This document shows positions 49,883 to 59,292 of a stretch of DNA of 64,000 nt, piece after piece (within the stretch, counting starts at the first letter, position 1; each line of letters opens with the position of its first letter). The DNA lies in NCBI GenBank assembly GCA_902576905.1, contig CACGWW010000003.1:62001-126000 (forward strand). Reading direction: 5' to 3'. The notes under the pieces are model-generated. The model did no database searches. It was not told the origin of the DNA and worked only from the letters and a program-made list of their open reading frames with translations. The position numbers were made by a program, and so were the translations under genes. This stretch comes from an uncultured Alphaproteobacteria bacterium. GTDB lineage: Bacteria; Pseudomonadota; Alphaproteobacteria; Rhodobacterales; Rhodobacteraceae.

Positions 49883-51223
49883 TCATTTTTTCACTGTTGC
49901 TCCAGGAAAGATTTCTAAAATTTCTTTCACAGCACGATTTTCTAAGCTCTCCTCTGATTTTTGAGTTTCAGAATTTTCGATCTTACTTTCAGATTGTTGA
50001 ATTATTCCACCTTTTTCTGGTGTTTTCAAGGCTGACTTCCTTTCCAAATTATATACATCCATGATTTTATCAGATCCATTATTCAAAACACTTTTTATTA
50101 GAACGTCGGGTGGAGGCATAATTGACATGTGACATGCTCTTAGCAATAACATTTCTAAGCTGGTTATTGGTTCGGCGGCGACCCTCAGCTCATCAATACC
50201 TTTGAACAAAATTTGCCACAAACTTGTTAAAATCACCATATCGGTTACACTTGATAATTTTTCTGCAAGTTTTTTTTCCTCATGCGAATAATCATCCCCA
50301 ATCAACTCATTATCCATTAGGCTTGATACGCTTATAAAATGCAGACATTCTAATAATTCCTGAAGTAATAAGGCCGGGCTAGTATTACCAGAAATGTATT
50401 CTCTTACTTTTTTTAATGCCTCTTTTGTTTTCCCCTCAATAATAAGTTCAATAAGATATAATGTTTCAGACTTAGAAATTTTTCCTAATAACTCATTAAC
50501 CATTTGATTTTCGATTTTTGTTTCACAATTTACCAGCACTTGATCAAGAATTGACAAAGCATCTCTTACAGAACCTGCAGCTTCTCTGGAAATAGTCTGT
50601 AAAGCTTCTTCTTCAGCACTTAACCCTTCACGTTTCAAAATTTCAGAAAGATGAGACGTTAAAACATTACTATCTAACCTTTTTAAATCAAATCGATTAA
50701 CTCGTGATAATATTGTTAGTGGAATTTTTTTAATCTCAGTTGTTGCAAAGATAAATTTTACATGCTCTGGTGGTTCCTCCAAAGTTTTTAGGAGAGCATT
50801 GAAAGCAGAGTTAGACAACATATGTACTTCATCGATAATATAAATTTTAAACTTTGCCGAAGCTGCTCTGTAAACCACCGTTTCAATTATCTCTCGTATA
50901 TCGTTTACTCCAGTTTTGCTTGCTCCATCCATTTCAATTACATCTACGTGTCTACCCAATTGAATTGATTTACAATTAGAACAAGAATTACACGGCTCTA
51001 CATCACCGTCTTTTTTCTCCGTACAATTGAGTGCCTTTGCAATAAGTCTTGCGGTAGAAGTCTTTCCTACACCTCTATCTCCGTGTAGCAAAAAAGCATG
51101 TCCAACTCTATTAGAGAGAAAAGAGTTCCTCAAAGTTTTCACTAACGTATCCTGACCGACTAATTCAGAAAATTGAGAAGGCCTATATTTTAGCGCTAAT
51201 ACTTTATAGGACTCTTCATACAA
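49883..51223 (-). CDS. dnaX: DNA polymerase III subunit gamma/tau
   Basis: KYRPSQFSELVGQDTLVKTL; LHGDRGVGKTSTARLIAKALNC; zinc cysteines; IDEVHMLSNSAFNALLKTLEEPPEHVKFIFATTE. Confidence 0.96.
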   Translation of the reverse strand: MYEESYKVLALKYRPSQFSELVGQDTLVKTLRNSFLSNRVGHAFLLHGDRGVGKTSTARLIAKALNCTEKKDGDVEPCNSCSNCKSIQLGRHVDVIEMDGASKTGVNDIREIIETVVYRAASAKFKIYIIDEVHMLSNSAFNALLKTLEEPPEHVKFIFATTEIKKIPLTILSRVNRFDLKRLDSNVLTSHLSEILKREGLSAEEEALQTISREAAGSVRDALSILDQVLVNCETKIENQMVNELLGKISKSETLYLIELIIEGKTKEALKKVREYISGNTSPALLLQELLECLHFISVSSLMDNELIGDDYSHEEKKLAEKLSSVTDMVILTSLWQILFKGIDELRVAAEPITSLEMLLLRACHMSIMPPPDVLIKSVLNNGSDKIMDVYNLERKSALKTPEKGGIIQQSESKIENSETQKSEESLENRAVKEILEIFPGATVKK

Positions 51224-51274
51224 CTTTTTTCTTCCTTATCATCTTCTCAACTAATATAAAAATTTCTATTTGAA

Positions 51275-51370
51275 CGAGAGATCGACAAACGACCTAAACC
51301 TATACAATTCAGCTGCTTCCTTTCGGACCTGACCGGGTGATCGATAAGGTTTACCCGAGCCGATCTCTCG
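51275..51370 (-). ncRNA. ffs: Bacterial signal recognition particle RNA (4.5S, small type)
   Basis: Reverse strand contains GGTCAGGTCCGAAAGGAAGCAGC; termini CGAGAGATCG / CGATCTCTCG pair. Confidence 0.92.
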
Positions 51371-51376
51371 CATATA

Positions 51377-51404
51377 ATTATATATCCAAGAACGTCTTAA
51401 ACAA
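51377..51404 (-). promoter_or_regulatory. Sigma-70-type promoter for ffs (TTGTTT - 16 nt - TATAAT)
   Basis: -35 at 51404-51399, -10 at 51382-51377, 6 nt before the SRP RNA 5' end. Confidence 0.7.
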
Positions 51405-51432
51405 GAAAATTTAATATACTAAGGATTTCTCA

Positions 51433-52386
51433 ATGGATTTAGGCACACCTCCATTATTCTCGCTAATAAATTTAAAAAGGAAGGCACATTTTCGAAACTC
51501 AAAACAAGTTATGCACATAAAAAATTGTTACCATTTACTTATTTGGAGAGGAAAGCTTCTTTTTCGCTTTAATGATGGGAAACCTTTTCCCTATCTAATA
51601 AACCAAAGAACTAAGTTTATAAAAAAACTAACCACGTATATTTTTCTTGGAGAGTTTGAAAATAAAAATGTTTTTTTGTGGGACATGTCTGACTCACGCG
51701 ACGTTTTAGGCAACACAGGACAGATTGGATCCTTTAATGATGCAGACCGAAATTATCATCCAGATCTACCGAAAGATACTTACTTTTGTGACTTACGGAA
51801 TTTATTGCCAGTATTGAACTCTAAATATGCAAATTTATGCGCAACAGCAAAGGGTATGTATGAATGGCACAAAAGAGTAAAATTTTGTCAATCTTGCGGT
51901 GGAAAATTATCTTCTGAAAAAGCTGGATGGGAAAAAATATGCATAAAATGCAATTTCAAACAATTTCCCAGAATTGATCCAGTCGTGATTATGTTAATTA
52001 AAAGAGGAAATGATATTCTACTAGGGCGATCACATGGTTGGCCTGAAAAAATGTATTCTTGTTTAGCTGGCTTTATTGAGCCTGGTGAAACTTTTGAAGC
52101 GGCAGCGGAAAGAGAGGCAATGGAAGAAAGTGGAATAAAATTGAAAAATGTAAGATACATAACCAGTCAACCATGGCCTTTTCCTGCCTCTTTAATGATG
52201 GGATGCACTGGAGAAGCACACAATAGATCCTTAAAAATCGATAAAGATGAACTTGAAGACGCTATTTGGGTTAGCAAAGAACAGGTTTTTCGAGCTCTTA
52301 ATGGTCTAGACAAATCAATTTTTATGGCTAGGAGGGGAGCTATAGCAAGATATCTTATTGAAAAGTGGGTTGCTGGATTAATTTGA
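51433..52386 (+). CDS. nudC: NAD(+) diphosphatase / NADH pyrophosphatase
   Basis: Zinc ribbon CQSCGGKLSSEKAGWEKICIKC; Nudix box GFIEPGETFEAAAEREAMEESGI; following SQPWPFPASLMMG. Confidence 0.95.
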   Translation: MDLGTPPLFSLINLKRKAHFRNSKQVMHIKNCYHLLIWRGKLLFRFNDGKPFPYLINQRTKFIKKLTTYIFLGEFENKNVFLWDMSDSRDVLGNTGQIGSFNDADRNYHPDLPKDTYFCDLRNLLPVLNSKYANLCATAKGMYEWHKRVKFCQSCGGKLSSEKAGWEKICIKCNFKQFPRIDPVVIMLIKRGNDILLGRSHGWPEKMYSCLAGFIEPGETFEAAAEREAMEESGIKLKNVRYITSQPWPFPASLMMGCTGEAHNRSLKIDKDELEDAIWVSKEQVFRALNGLDKSIFMARRGAIARYLIEKWVAGLI

Positions 52387-52490
52387 TTAAGATTTTTACG
52401 TTCAAAATTATGTTAATCGGCCGTATTTGATTATCATGTAAAATTATTTAATATCTTCCAAAAGAGATATAGACCTAGTAGATAGAAAAT

Positions 52491-55400
52491 ATGTTAAATG
52501 TAGATCAGAGCAAACAATGGGACTTTTGGATTGATCGTGGAGGGACATTCACCGATATTGTGGCGAAAGACCCTAGTGGCAAAATACATACTGATAAAAT
52601 ACTTTCGGAAAATGACCAACTATATAAAGACGCAGGGATGGCAGGAATAAAGCGTTTTCTAAAAGTACCTCATGGTGCAAAAATACCCACAGATATTATA
52701 AACTCTATAAAAATGGGAACAACAGTCGCGACTAATGCACTTCTCGAAAGAAAGGGATTTCCTGTGGTTTTATTAACCACCAAGGGATTGAAGGATCAGC
52801 TACGCATAGCATATCAAAACAGACCCAATCTTTTTGATCGAAAAATTACTTTAACTGACCCTTTGTATGACGAAATAATCGAGGTTGAAGAGCGAGTGAC
52901 ATCTTCTGGTCAAATATTGAAGCCAATAAATAAAGATAGACTTATTAACGATCTCAGAAAAATAAAAAATGTGAAAAAAAAATCATGTGCAATTGTTTTC
53001 ATGCATAGTTGCAAATTCAATAAACATGAAAAAGAAGCAGAAAAAATAGCGAAGATCTCAGGGTTTTCACATATCTCGTTAAGTTATAGAACATCTCAAA
53101 TTATGAAATACGTCATGAGGGGAGATACTACCGTTGCAGATGCATACTTAAGCCCGGTTTTAAATCGGTATATCCAATCCCTCTACTCAGAGTTTGAAGG
53201 AGATATAAGTAGCAAAATTAGCTTTATGCAATCTAACGGCGGACTTACAAATGCAAGTCTCTTTTCTGGAAAAGATTCAATTCTGTCTGGACCCGCTGGA
53301 GGGGTAATAGGTGGGATTAAAACTAGTGCTATGGACAAAGAGCACAAAATAATTGGCTTTGATATGGGAGGAACTTCTACTGACGTTTGGCATTATTCTG
53401 GAGAATTGGAGCGGACAGTAAACAATAAAATTGATGGAATTCGTATTTCAATTCCGATGTTAAACATTAACACCATTGCTGCAGGTGGCGGTAGCATTCT
53501 TTCAGAAAAATCAGGCAGATTTATTGTAGGGCCAGAAAGTGCAGGAGCAACGCCAGGTCCCGCTTGTTACGATAGAGGAGGACCGTTAACAATTACGGAT
53601 AGTAACCTGGTTACGGGAAGAATTCATACTAACTATTTTCCAAAAACATTTGGTGATAATAGCAAAAAAAGTTTGTCGCTCCGTGCCTCTAAGATTCTTT
53701 TTAACCAATTGAGTGACAAAATGAATATTCCCATCGAAGAAATTGCAGAGGGGTTCATAAGCGTTGCAGACAATAGCATGGCTGAAGCCATTAAAAAAAT
53801 ATCTGTTCAAAGGGGTTATGACCTACGAGAATATTGCCTAACTGTTTTCGGAGGTGCTGCTGGTCAGCACGCTTGTTCCATAGCAGAAATATTGGACATG
53901 AAAACCTGTCTTATTCACCCCCATGCTTCCGTACTCTCAGCTTATGGTATGGGTTTAGCTGAGATAAGAACTAATAAGAGCATGATAATTGAAAAACACC
54001 TTACAAGAGAGACACTGTTAGAAAGCGCACTTATTGCTGACAGTCTTATTACCTCAACTACGGAGACTCTTGAAAAACAAAATATTGCAGAGAATAACAT
54101 AACTCATGTAATTAAAGTATCTATCAAACTAGATGGAACAGACACTAGCCTAGATTTGGAGTTTGATACGATAACCAATTTACAATCAATATTTAGTCAA
54201 ACCTATTTCCGTCTTTTCGGGTTCAAACCTGTTTCAAAAAAGTTAGTTATAGAGTCCGTTTTCGTTGAAGCTGTTGGTGGAACCGACGTTGATTTTAAAA
54301 ACAAGCTAGCTCTTCAAAAATCAACAAGTAAAAAGGCATCGATAGTAACTGAAAAGGTTTACATCGACGGAGAGTGGAATGATTGTAAATTTTTTCCAAT
54401 AGACAAATTAAATAAAAACTCAAAGATTGTGGGACCTGCAGTACTTGTGGGCTCCCAGACTTCAATTTTACTTAAGAGAGGCTGGGAAAGCACTCTTCAA
54501 GAGAGTGGTGCAATCAAACTCAAAAGAGTAAAGACTTTTCAACCAAAGAGACACACTGAGTCCGCGCAAATTGAAGTATTTAATAATTTATTTATGTCAA
54601 TTGCGGAACAAATGGGTTTTGTTTTAGAAAAGACAGCGCAGTCAATAACAATTAAAGAACGGCTAGATTTTTCCTGCGCAATTTTTGATAAGAATGGTGA
54701 GTTGGTCGCCAATGCTCCACACATGCCAGTTCATTTAGGGTCTATGGACTCCACAGTAAAGTCTATAATAAAAAATAATTCTACATTATCATCTGGTGAC
54801 ATTTTCGCCATCAATGCACCTTACAATGGTGGAACCCATCTCCCAGACATTACTATAGTTAACCCTATTTGGAATGCAGAAAAATCTGAAATAATTTTTT
54901 ATACTGCAGCTAGAGGGCATCATACTGACATAGGTGGACTTACTCCAGGGTCAATGCCCTGCAACAGTAAAGATATCAATGAAGAAGGTATTTATATTGA
55001 TAACTGGAAAATTGTAGATAAGGGTATTTTTAGAGAAAAAGAAATTAAAGAAAAACTTTTATCTGGATCATATCCAGCTAGATCTCCTTTAACCAATATT
55101 GCTGATCTGAAAGCTCAAATTGCGGCATGCAAAAAAGGAGAAGCAGAATTACTAAAAGTAGTTCATAAATATGGCCTTAAAACCGTTTTCAAGTTTCAGG
55201 AACTTGTTTGTGAAAATGCTGAAAACGCTGTTAGGGAGTCAATTAAGACAATAAAGAGTACTAAGGTTACATACCAGATGGATAATGATTTATCAGGTGC
55301 AGTAAGAAAAATTGAAATCAAACTAACACGAAATAAAGATAATAGTTCGATAGAGGTTGACTTTAATGGAACCACTATGCAACTGGAAAGTAACTATAAT

Positions 55401-56117
55401 GCTCCCCTACCTGTAACTAGAGCAGCTGTATTATATGCATTTAGAATACTAACTGGGGGAAATATTCCAATGAACTCTGGAATCATGAAACCCATTAAGA
55501 TAAAAATTCCGAAAGCAAGTATGTTATCACCGGAGTATCCAGCTGCAGTAATAGCGGGTAATGTCGAGACTAGTCAGGCTGTCACATCTGCACTATTAAT
55601 AGGCTTTGGCCTTCAAGCTGCCGCGCAGTCAACTATGAATAACATTACTTGGGGCAATAAAAATTTCCAATATTATGAAACAATTTGTGGAGGCACGGGT
55701 GCAGGGATAGACTTTTCTGGCAATTTTTACCAAGGCACCTCTGCTGTTCATAGCCATATGACTAATAGCCGATTAACTGATCCCGAGACTCTTGAGTTTA
55801 GGTATCCTGTTATATTAGAAGAATTTTCAATACGTGAAGGCTCTGGAGGCATAGGCAAGTACAATGGGGGTGACGGTGTAGTGCGTAGAATCTCTTTTTT
55901 AGAACCAATGATAATTTCAGTTCTGTCTGGTCACAGGACCATCGGTCCACCAGGACTTTTAGGCGGAGGATCAGGTAAAGTGGGATCAACTAGTCTTGTG
56001 AGAAATAGTGGTAGTGTTGAGGTATTGAAGTATGCCGATCAGATAGAAGGGAAAAAAGGTGATATTTTAGTTGTGAAAACCCCTGGGGGTGGAGGTTTGG
56101 GCAAATCACCACAGTAG
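52491..56117 (+). CDS. Hydantoinase/5-oxoprolinase family protein (fused HyuA+HyuB, 1208 aa)
   Basis: FWIDRGGTFTDIVAKDPSGKIHTDKILSEN; GFDMGGTSTDV; HyuB part SITIKERLDFSCAIFDKNGELVANAPHMPVHLGSM. Confidence 0.93.
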   Translation: MLNVDQSKQWDFWIDRGGTFTDIVAKDPSGKIHTDKILSENDQLYKDAGMAGIKRFLKVPHGAKIPTDIINSIKMGTTVATNALLERKGFPVVLLTTKGLKDQLRIAYQNRPNLFDRKITLTDPLYDEIIEVEERVTSSGQILKPINKDRLINDLRKIKNVKKKSCAIVFMHSCKFNKHEKEAEKIAKISGFSHISLSYRTSQIMKYVMRGDTTVADAYLSPVLNRYIQSLYSEFEGDISSKISFMQSNGGLTNASLFSGKDSILSGPAGGVIGGIKTSAMDKEHKIIGFDMGGTSTDVWHYSGELERTVNNKIDGIRISIPMLNINTIAAGGGSILSEKSGRFIVGPESAGATPGPACYDRGGPLTITDSNLVTGRIHTNYFPKTFGDNSKKSLSLRASKILFNQLSDKMNIPIEEIAEGFISVADNSMAEAIKKISVQRGYDLREYCLTVFGGAAGQHACSIAEILDMKTCLIHPHASVLSAYGMGLAEIRTNKSMIIEKHLTRETLLESALIADSLITSTTETLEKQNIAENNITHVIKVSIKLDGTDTSLDLEFDTITNLQSIFSQTYFRLFGFKPVSKKLVIESVFVEAVGGTDVDFKNKLALQKSTSKKASIVTEKVYIDGEWNDCKFFPIDKLNKNSKIVGPAVLVGSQTSILLKRGWESTLQESGAIKLKRVKTFQPKRHTESAQIEVFNNLFMSIAEQMGFVLEKTAQSITIKERLDFSCAIFDKNGELVANAPHMPVHLGSMDSTVKSIIKNNSTLSSGDIFAINAPYNGGTHLPDITIVNPIWNAEKSEIIFYTAARGHHTDIGGLTPGSMPCNSKDINEEGIYIDNWKIVDKGIFREKEIKEKLLSGSYPARSPLTNIADLKAQIAACKKGEAELLKVVHKYGLKTVFKFQELVCENAENAVRESIKTIKSTKVTYQMDNDLSGAVRKIEIKLTRNKDNSSIEVDFNGTTMQLESNYNAPLPVTRAAVLYAFRILTGGNIPMNSGIMKPIKIKIPKASMLSPEYPAAVIAGNVETSQAVTSALLIGFGLQAAAQSTMNNITWGNKNFQYYETICGGTGAGIDFSGNFYQGTSAVHSHMTNSRLTDPETLEFRYPVILEEFSIREGSGGIGKYNGGDGVVRRISFLEPMIISVLSGHRTIGPPGLLGGGSGKVGSTSLVRNSGSVEVLKYADQIEGKKGDILVVKTPGGGGLGKSPQ

Positions 56118-56118
56118 A

Positions 56119-56826
56119 TTATGTAGTAATCTTATATACATTAATAGTTCTTCTATTATAGCCTTGTTGTCTAGCCTTGATTATCCATGATGAGAGCTTA
56201 AATCTTGATTTACTACATATCAACTCCCATCGTTCTTCTAAAAAAGAACGCTTTTTTTTTGTAGACGAATCAATCGAAAAACTGGGCTTCATATACCATC
56301 TACTCTCAACACCTATTATTTCACTTTGAAAAGAAGAAACTAGCAATATTGTCGGAAGAGTTGAATCTTTTTCTTCTCTTACATTTTTGAAAGATAGGAT
56401 TATTCTTCGTAGACTGGAATATTGAATTGGTTTGTGTAGCTCGCATACTAAAAGCTCACTTACACCTGATTTTAAAAATTCTTCCATTACCCATGTAGAC
56501 TCTTGGTTCGTCATTGTGTCTACCAATATGATTTTGTTTATATCCACCCAAGATGTAAGTCCGTCAGGATAAAGAGAAACAGTACATTCTTTTCTTCTTA
56601 TCCACGTGATGTAACTTTTTATATTTCTTGCAGTAATGAGTGCAAAAATAAATCTTGATGGTCCTGTTATTTGATGTACACCACCTCTCTTGAGAAATAA
56701 TCCTGGTAAGAACTCTAGGTATTCAATATCGGAAAAATTAAAATCATCCATATAATATCTTAAAATTTTTGTTCTTCTTTTGTTCTTCTTTTGTTCTAAC
56801 ATTGATTGTATTTTTTGTAAAGGCAA
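56119..56826 (-). CDS. ImuA/RecA-like uncharacterised protein
   Basis: Overall pattern resembles ImuA-type RecA-like proteins (GGVHQITGPSRFIFALITARNI; VMEEFLKSGVSELLVCEL; LLVSSFQSEIIGVESRWYM); Walker A not intact. Confidence 0.5.
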   Translation of the reverse strand: MPLQKIQSMLEQKKNKRRTKILRYYMDDFNFSDIEYLEFLPGLFLKRGGVHQITGPSRFIFALITARNIKSYITWIRRKECTVSLYPDGLTSWVDINKIILVDTMTNQESTWVMEEFLKSGVSELLVCELHKPIQYSSLRRIILSFKNVREEKDSTLPTILLVSSFQSEIIGVESRWYMKPSFSIDSSTKKKRSFLEERWELICSKSRFKLSSWIIKARQQGYNRRTINVYKITT

Positions 56827-56846
56827 GTGTTAACTGATAGACACTT

Positions 56847-57368
56847 TTACTCGGATAATGAATTTAAATATTCAATCAAGTTTGCTCGATCTTTATCCTT
56901 CTTAAGACCGGCAAAACTCATAGCGGTTCCAGGAGCATACTCGGACGGCTTAGTAAGATATTTATTTAGTTCCTCTATATTCCAGACGCCTTCTAAGCCT
57001 GCAAGCACTTTCGAATACTTAAAATCCTCTATTGAACCAATATCCCGGTTAATAACCTTATAAAGGTGAGGCCCTACTCCGTTCTCTCCATCCTCAAGCT
57101 TATGACACGACTTACACTTACCAAAAACTTTCTTACCCTTTTCTATATCCGCACTGGCAAGCAATGTAGCAAAATCAACAACCTCTTCACTGCTTTCTTC
57201 TTTTTCATCATCACTAACCTCGATCTCAAGATAGTAGGCCAATTTTTCTTCTCCATAGTAATCATCGTCGCTGTGGTAAATTATTTCAGTACCCCAGTTC
57301 AATAATAAAAAAATGAGAAGAGCGCCGCAAAGTGCTCCACCTATTTTAGTCCACTCGAAGGTATCCAT
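56847..57368 (-). CDS. Membrane-anchored c-type cytochrome
   Basis: N-terminal TM, acidic linker, CKSCH haem motif, distal GTAMSFAGLKKDKDRANLIEYL. Confidence 0.93.
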   Translation of the reverse strand: MDTFEWTKIGGALCGALLIFLLLNWGTEIIYHSDDDYYGEEKLAYYLEIEVSDDEKEESSEEVVDFATLLASADIEKGKKVFGKCKSCHKLEDGENGVGPHLYKVINRDIGSIEDFKYSKVLAGLEGVWNIEELNKYLTKPSEYAPGTAMSFAGLKKDKDRANLIEYLNSLSE

Positions 57369-57478
57369 GTTTTTTGTTCCTAAATTCGAATATTATTATA
57401 TGTTATATAAAAAATTGCAAAATATTCTACAACTGATTTTAAAAATGAGCGCGACAAAATGTGCATGTCAAAGAAATT

Positions 57479-58330
57479 ATGAAAGAAAAAACTCTGAAAA
57501 TATCATTTCAAGGAGCTCTAGGTTCATATTCACACCAAGCTTCAACTAAATTTTTCAAAGACCCTTTAGTTGTGCCTTGCGAGTCCTTTGAGGAAGCGAT
57601 TGAAGCTGTGAGAAAAGGTAAAGTTGACAAAGCCATTCTACCTGTAGACAACTCAACTTATGGTAGGGTCGCTGATATTCATTCTCTTCTACCAGCTTCA
57701 AAGCTTTTTATAACAGCGGAGTTTTTTTTGCCTGTCGATATTTGCATGTTAGGAACTAAGTCATCTAGCTTGAAAACCGTATCTTCAGCAACAAGTCACC
57801 CAGTTCTTCTAGGCCAATGTAAGAAATTCCTAAAAACGAACAAGATAAAAACAATCGCAGGCTATGATACTGCTGGGTCAGCTCGATTAATATCAGAAGA
57901 AAATGATAAGTTTAAGGGTGCATTAGCCTCAAAAATAGCTGCTAAGATTTATGGATTAAAGGTACTGCGAGCTAATGTTCAGGATAATAAAAATAACACT
58001 ACCAGGTTTTTGGTAATGGAGAAAAAGCCTAAGTTTCTGATAAAGCAACAGAAAAAAGTAATCACATCTATACTTTTCCAAGTAAGAAATATTCCAGCTT
58101 CTTTGTATAAAGCAATGGGAGGATTTGCCACCAATAATATCAATATGATTAAGCTGGAGAGCTATATGTTGGGAGGCTCATTTGAGGCAACACAGTTCTT
58201 CGCCGACATCCAGGGGCATCCTGAAGATCGGTCAGTAAAGAGAGCCTTGGATGAACTCGGCTACTTTACTAATAGGCTAGATGTTATAGGGGTTTATAAA
58301 CAAAGTACCTTCAGAGATAAAAACTCTTAA
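57479..58330 (+). CDS. pheA: Prephenate dehydratase
   Basis: ISFQGALGSYSHQAS; PVDNSTYGRV; C-terminal ACT (SILFQVRNIPASLYKAMGGFATNNINMIKLESYM). Confidence 0.94.
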   Translation: MKEKTLKISFQGALGSYSHQASTKFFKDPLVVPCESFEEAIEAVRKGKVDKAILPVDNSTYGRVADIHSLLPASKLFITAEFFLPVDICMLGTKSSSLKTVSSATSHPVLLGQCKKFLKTNKIKTIAGYDTAGSARLISEENDKFKGALASKIAAKIYGLKVLRANVQDNKNNTTRFLVMEKKPKFLIKQQKKVITSILFQVRNIPASLYKAMGGFATNNINMIKLESYMLGGSFEATQFFADIQGHPEDRSVKRALDELGYFTNRLDVIGVYKQSTFRDKNS

Positions 58331-58331
58331 T

Positions 58332-59198
58332 TTAAGAATATTCTACAATTTTAGCTTTCAGTTTATCAATCGCCTTATTCTCAATCTGGCGAACTCTTTC
58401 TCGACTTATTCCATGCTTCTCACTTAGCTGTTCAAGCGTCAAAGGAGGCTCTTTCAACCTTCTGTCTAAGATGATACTTTTTTCCCTATCGTTTAAAACA
58501 GTCAATGATTTCATTAGTATAGTTCTTCTTTCTCTAGTCTCATCGCTGTGCACAAATTTCTCGACATGATCTTCATCTTGGTCAGCAAGCAAGGACTGCC
58601 ACTCTTCTTCAGTCTCACCGTCGCTTTTTATTGTAGCATTTAATGATACATCACCACCAATCATTCTTCTATTCATGGCAACTACATCACCCTCAGAAAC
58701 ATTTAATTGCCTAGCAATCTCCTCAACATTTTCAGGTAGCAGATCCCCGTCCTCAAACGCTCCAATTTTATTTTTTAGTTTCTTCAAGTTGAAAAAAAGT
58801 TTTTTCTGTGCGCTGGTTGTCCCCATTTTAACCAGACTCCAACTTTTTAGTATATATTCCTGGATATTGGCTTTTATCCACCAGATCGCATATGTTGCCA
58901 ACCTAAATCCTTTTTCTGGATCAAATCTCTTAACAGCTTGCATCAATCCAACATTTGCCTCACTAACCACCTCTGAAATAGGCAATCCGTATCCCCTGTA
59001 CCCCATAGCAATTTTTGCTGCAAGTCGTAAATGTGAAGTTACAAGCTTGTGGGCTGATGATCTACATTCTTCTTCCACCCAAGCTTTTGCCAAACTATAC
59101 TCTTCTTCCAAACTTAACATCGGAAATTTTTTTATATCATCTAAGTATCTCGATAATCCCGAGCCACTTACTATTAGAGATGTATTGCTATTTGCCAT
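58332..59198 (-). CDS. rpoH: RNA polymerase sigma-32 factor
   Basis: SHLRLAAKIAMGYRGYGLPISEVVSEANVGLMQAVKRFDPEKGFRLATYAIWWIKANIQEYILKSWSLVKMGTTSAQKKLFFNLKKLK (RpoH box); EKHGISRERVRQIENKA. Confidence 0.97.
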   Translation of the reverse strand: MANSNTSLIVSGSGLSRYLDDIKKFPMLSLEEEYSLAKAWVEEECRSSAHKLVTSHLRLAAKIAMGYRGYGLPISEVVSEANVGLMQAVKRFDPEKGFRLATYAIWWIKANIQEYILKSWSLVKMGTTSAQKKLFFNLKKLKNKIGAFEDGDLLPENVEEIARQLNVSEGDVVAMNRRMIGGDVSLNATIKSDGETEEEWQSLLADQDEDHVEKFVHSDETRERRTILMKSLTVLNDREKSIILDRRLKEPPLTLEQLSEKHGISRERVRQIENKAIDKLKAKIVEYS

Positions 59199-59224
59199 TG
59201 GTACAAAATTTTCCTTTCAGTCCT

Positions 59225-59255
59225 CTATATAGGTTAAATTTTCTGACTTTTCAAG
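59225..59255 (-). promoter_or_regulatory. Candidate sigma-32-type promoter of rpoH: CTTGAA - 16 nt - CCTATATAG
   Basis: Minus strand CTTGAA at 59255-59250, CCTATATAG at 59233-59225, about 27 nt before the ATG. Confidence 0.5.
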
Positions 59256-59292
59256 TACATCAAGCATTTTTTATACCAATTTATTCACATGG

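Noticed and set aside
50250-50290. Programmed frameshift site in dnaX (A-rich run GGAAAAAAAACTT)
   Set aside because: The reading frame continues normally to a conserved-looking C-terminus; no convincing slippery heptamer plus stem-loop for a gamma product.
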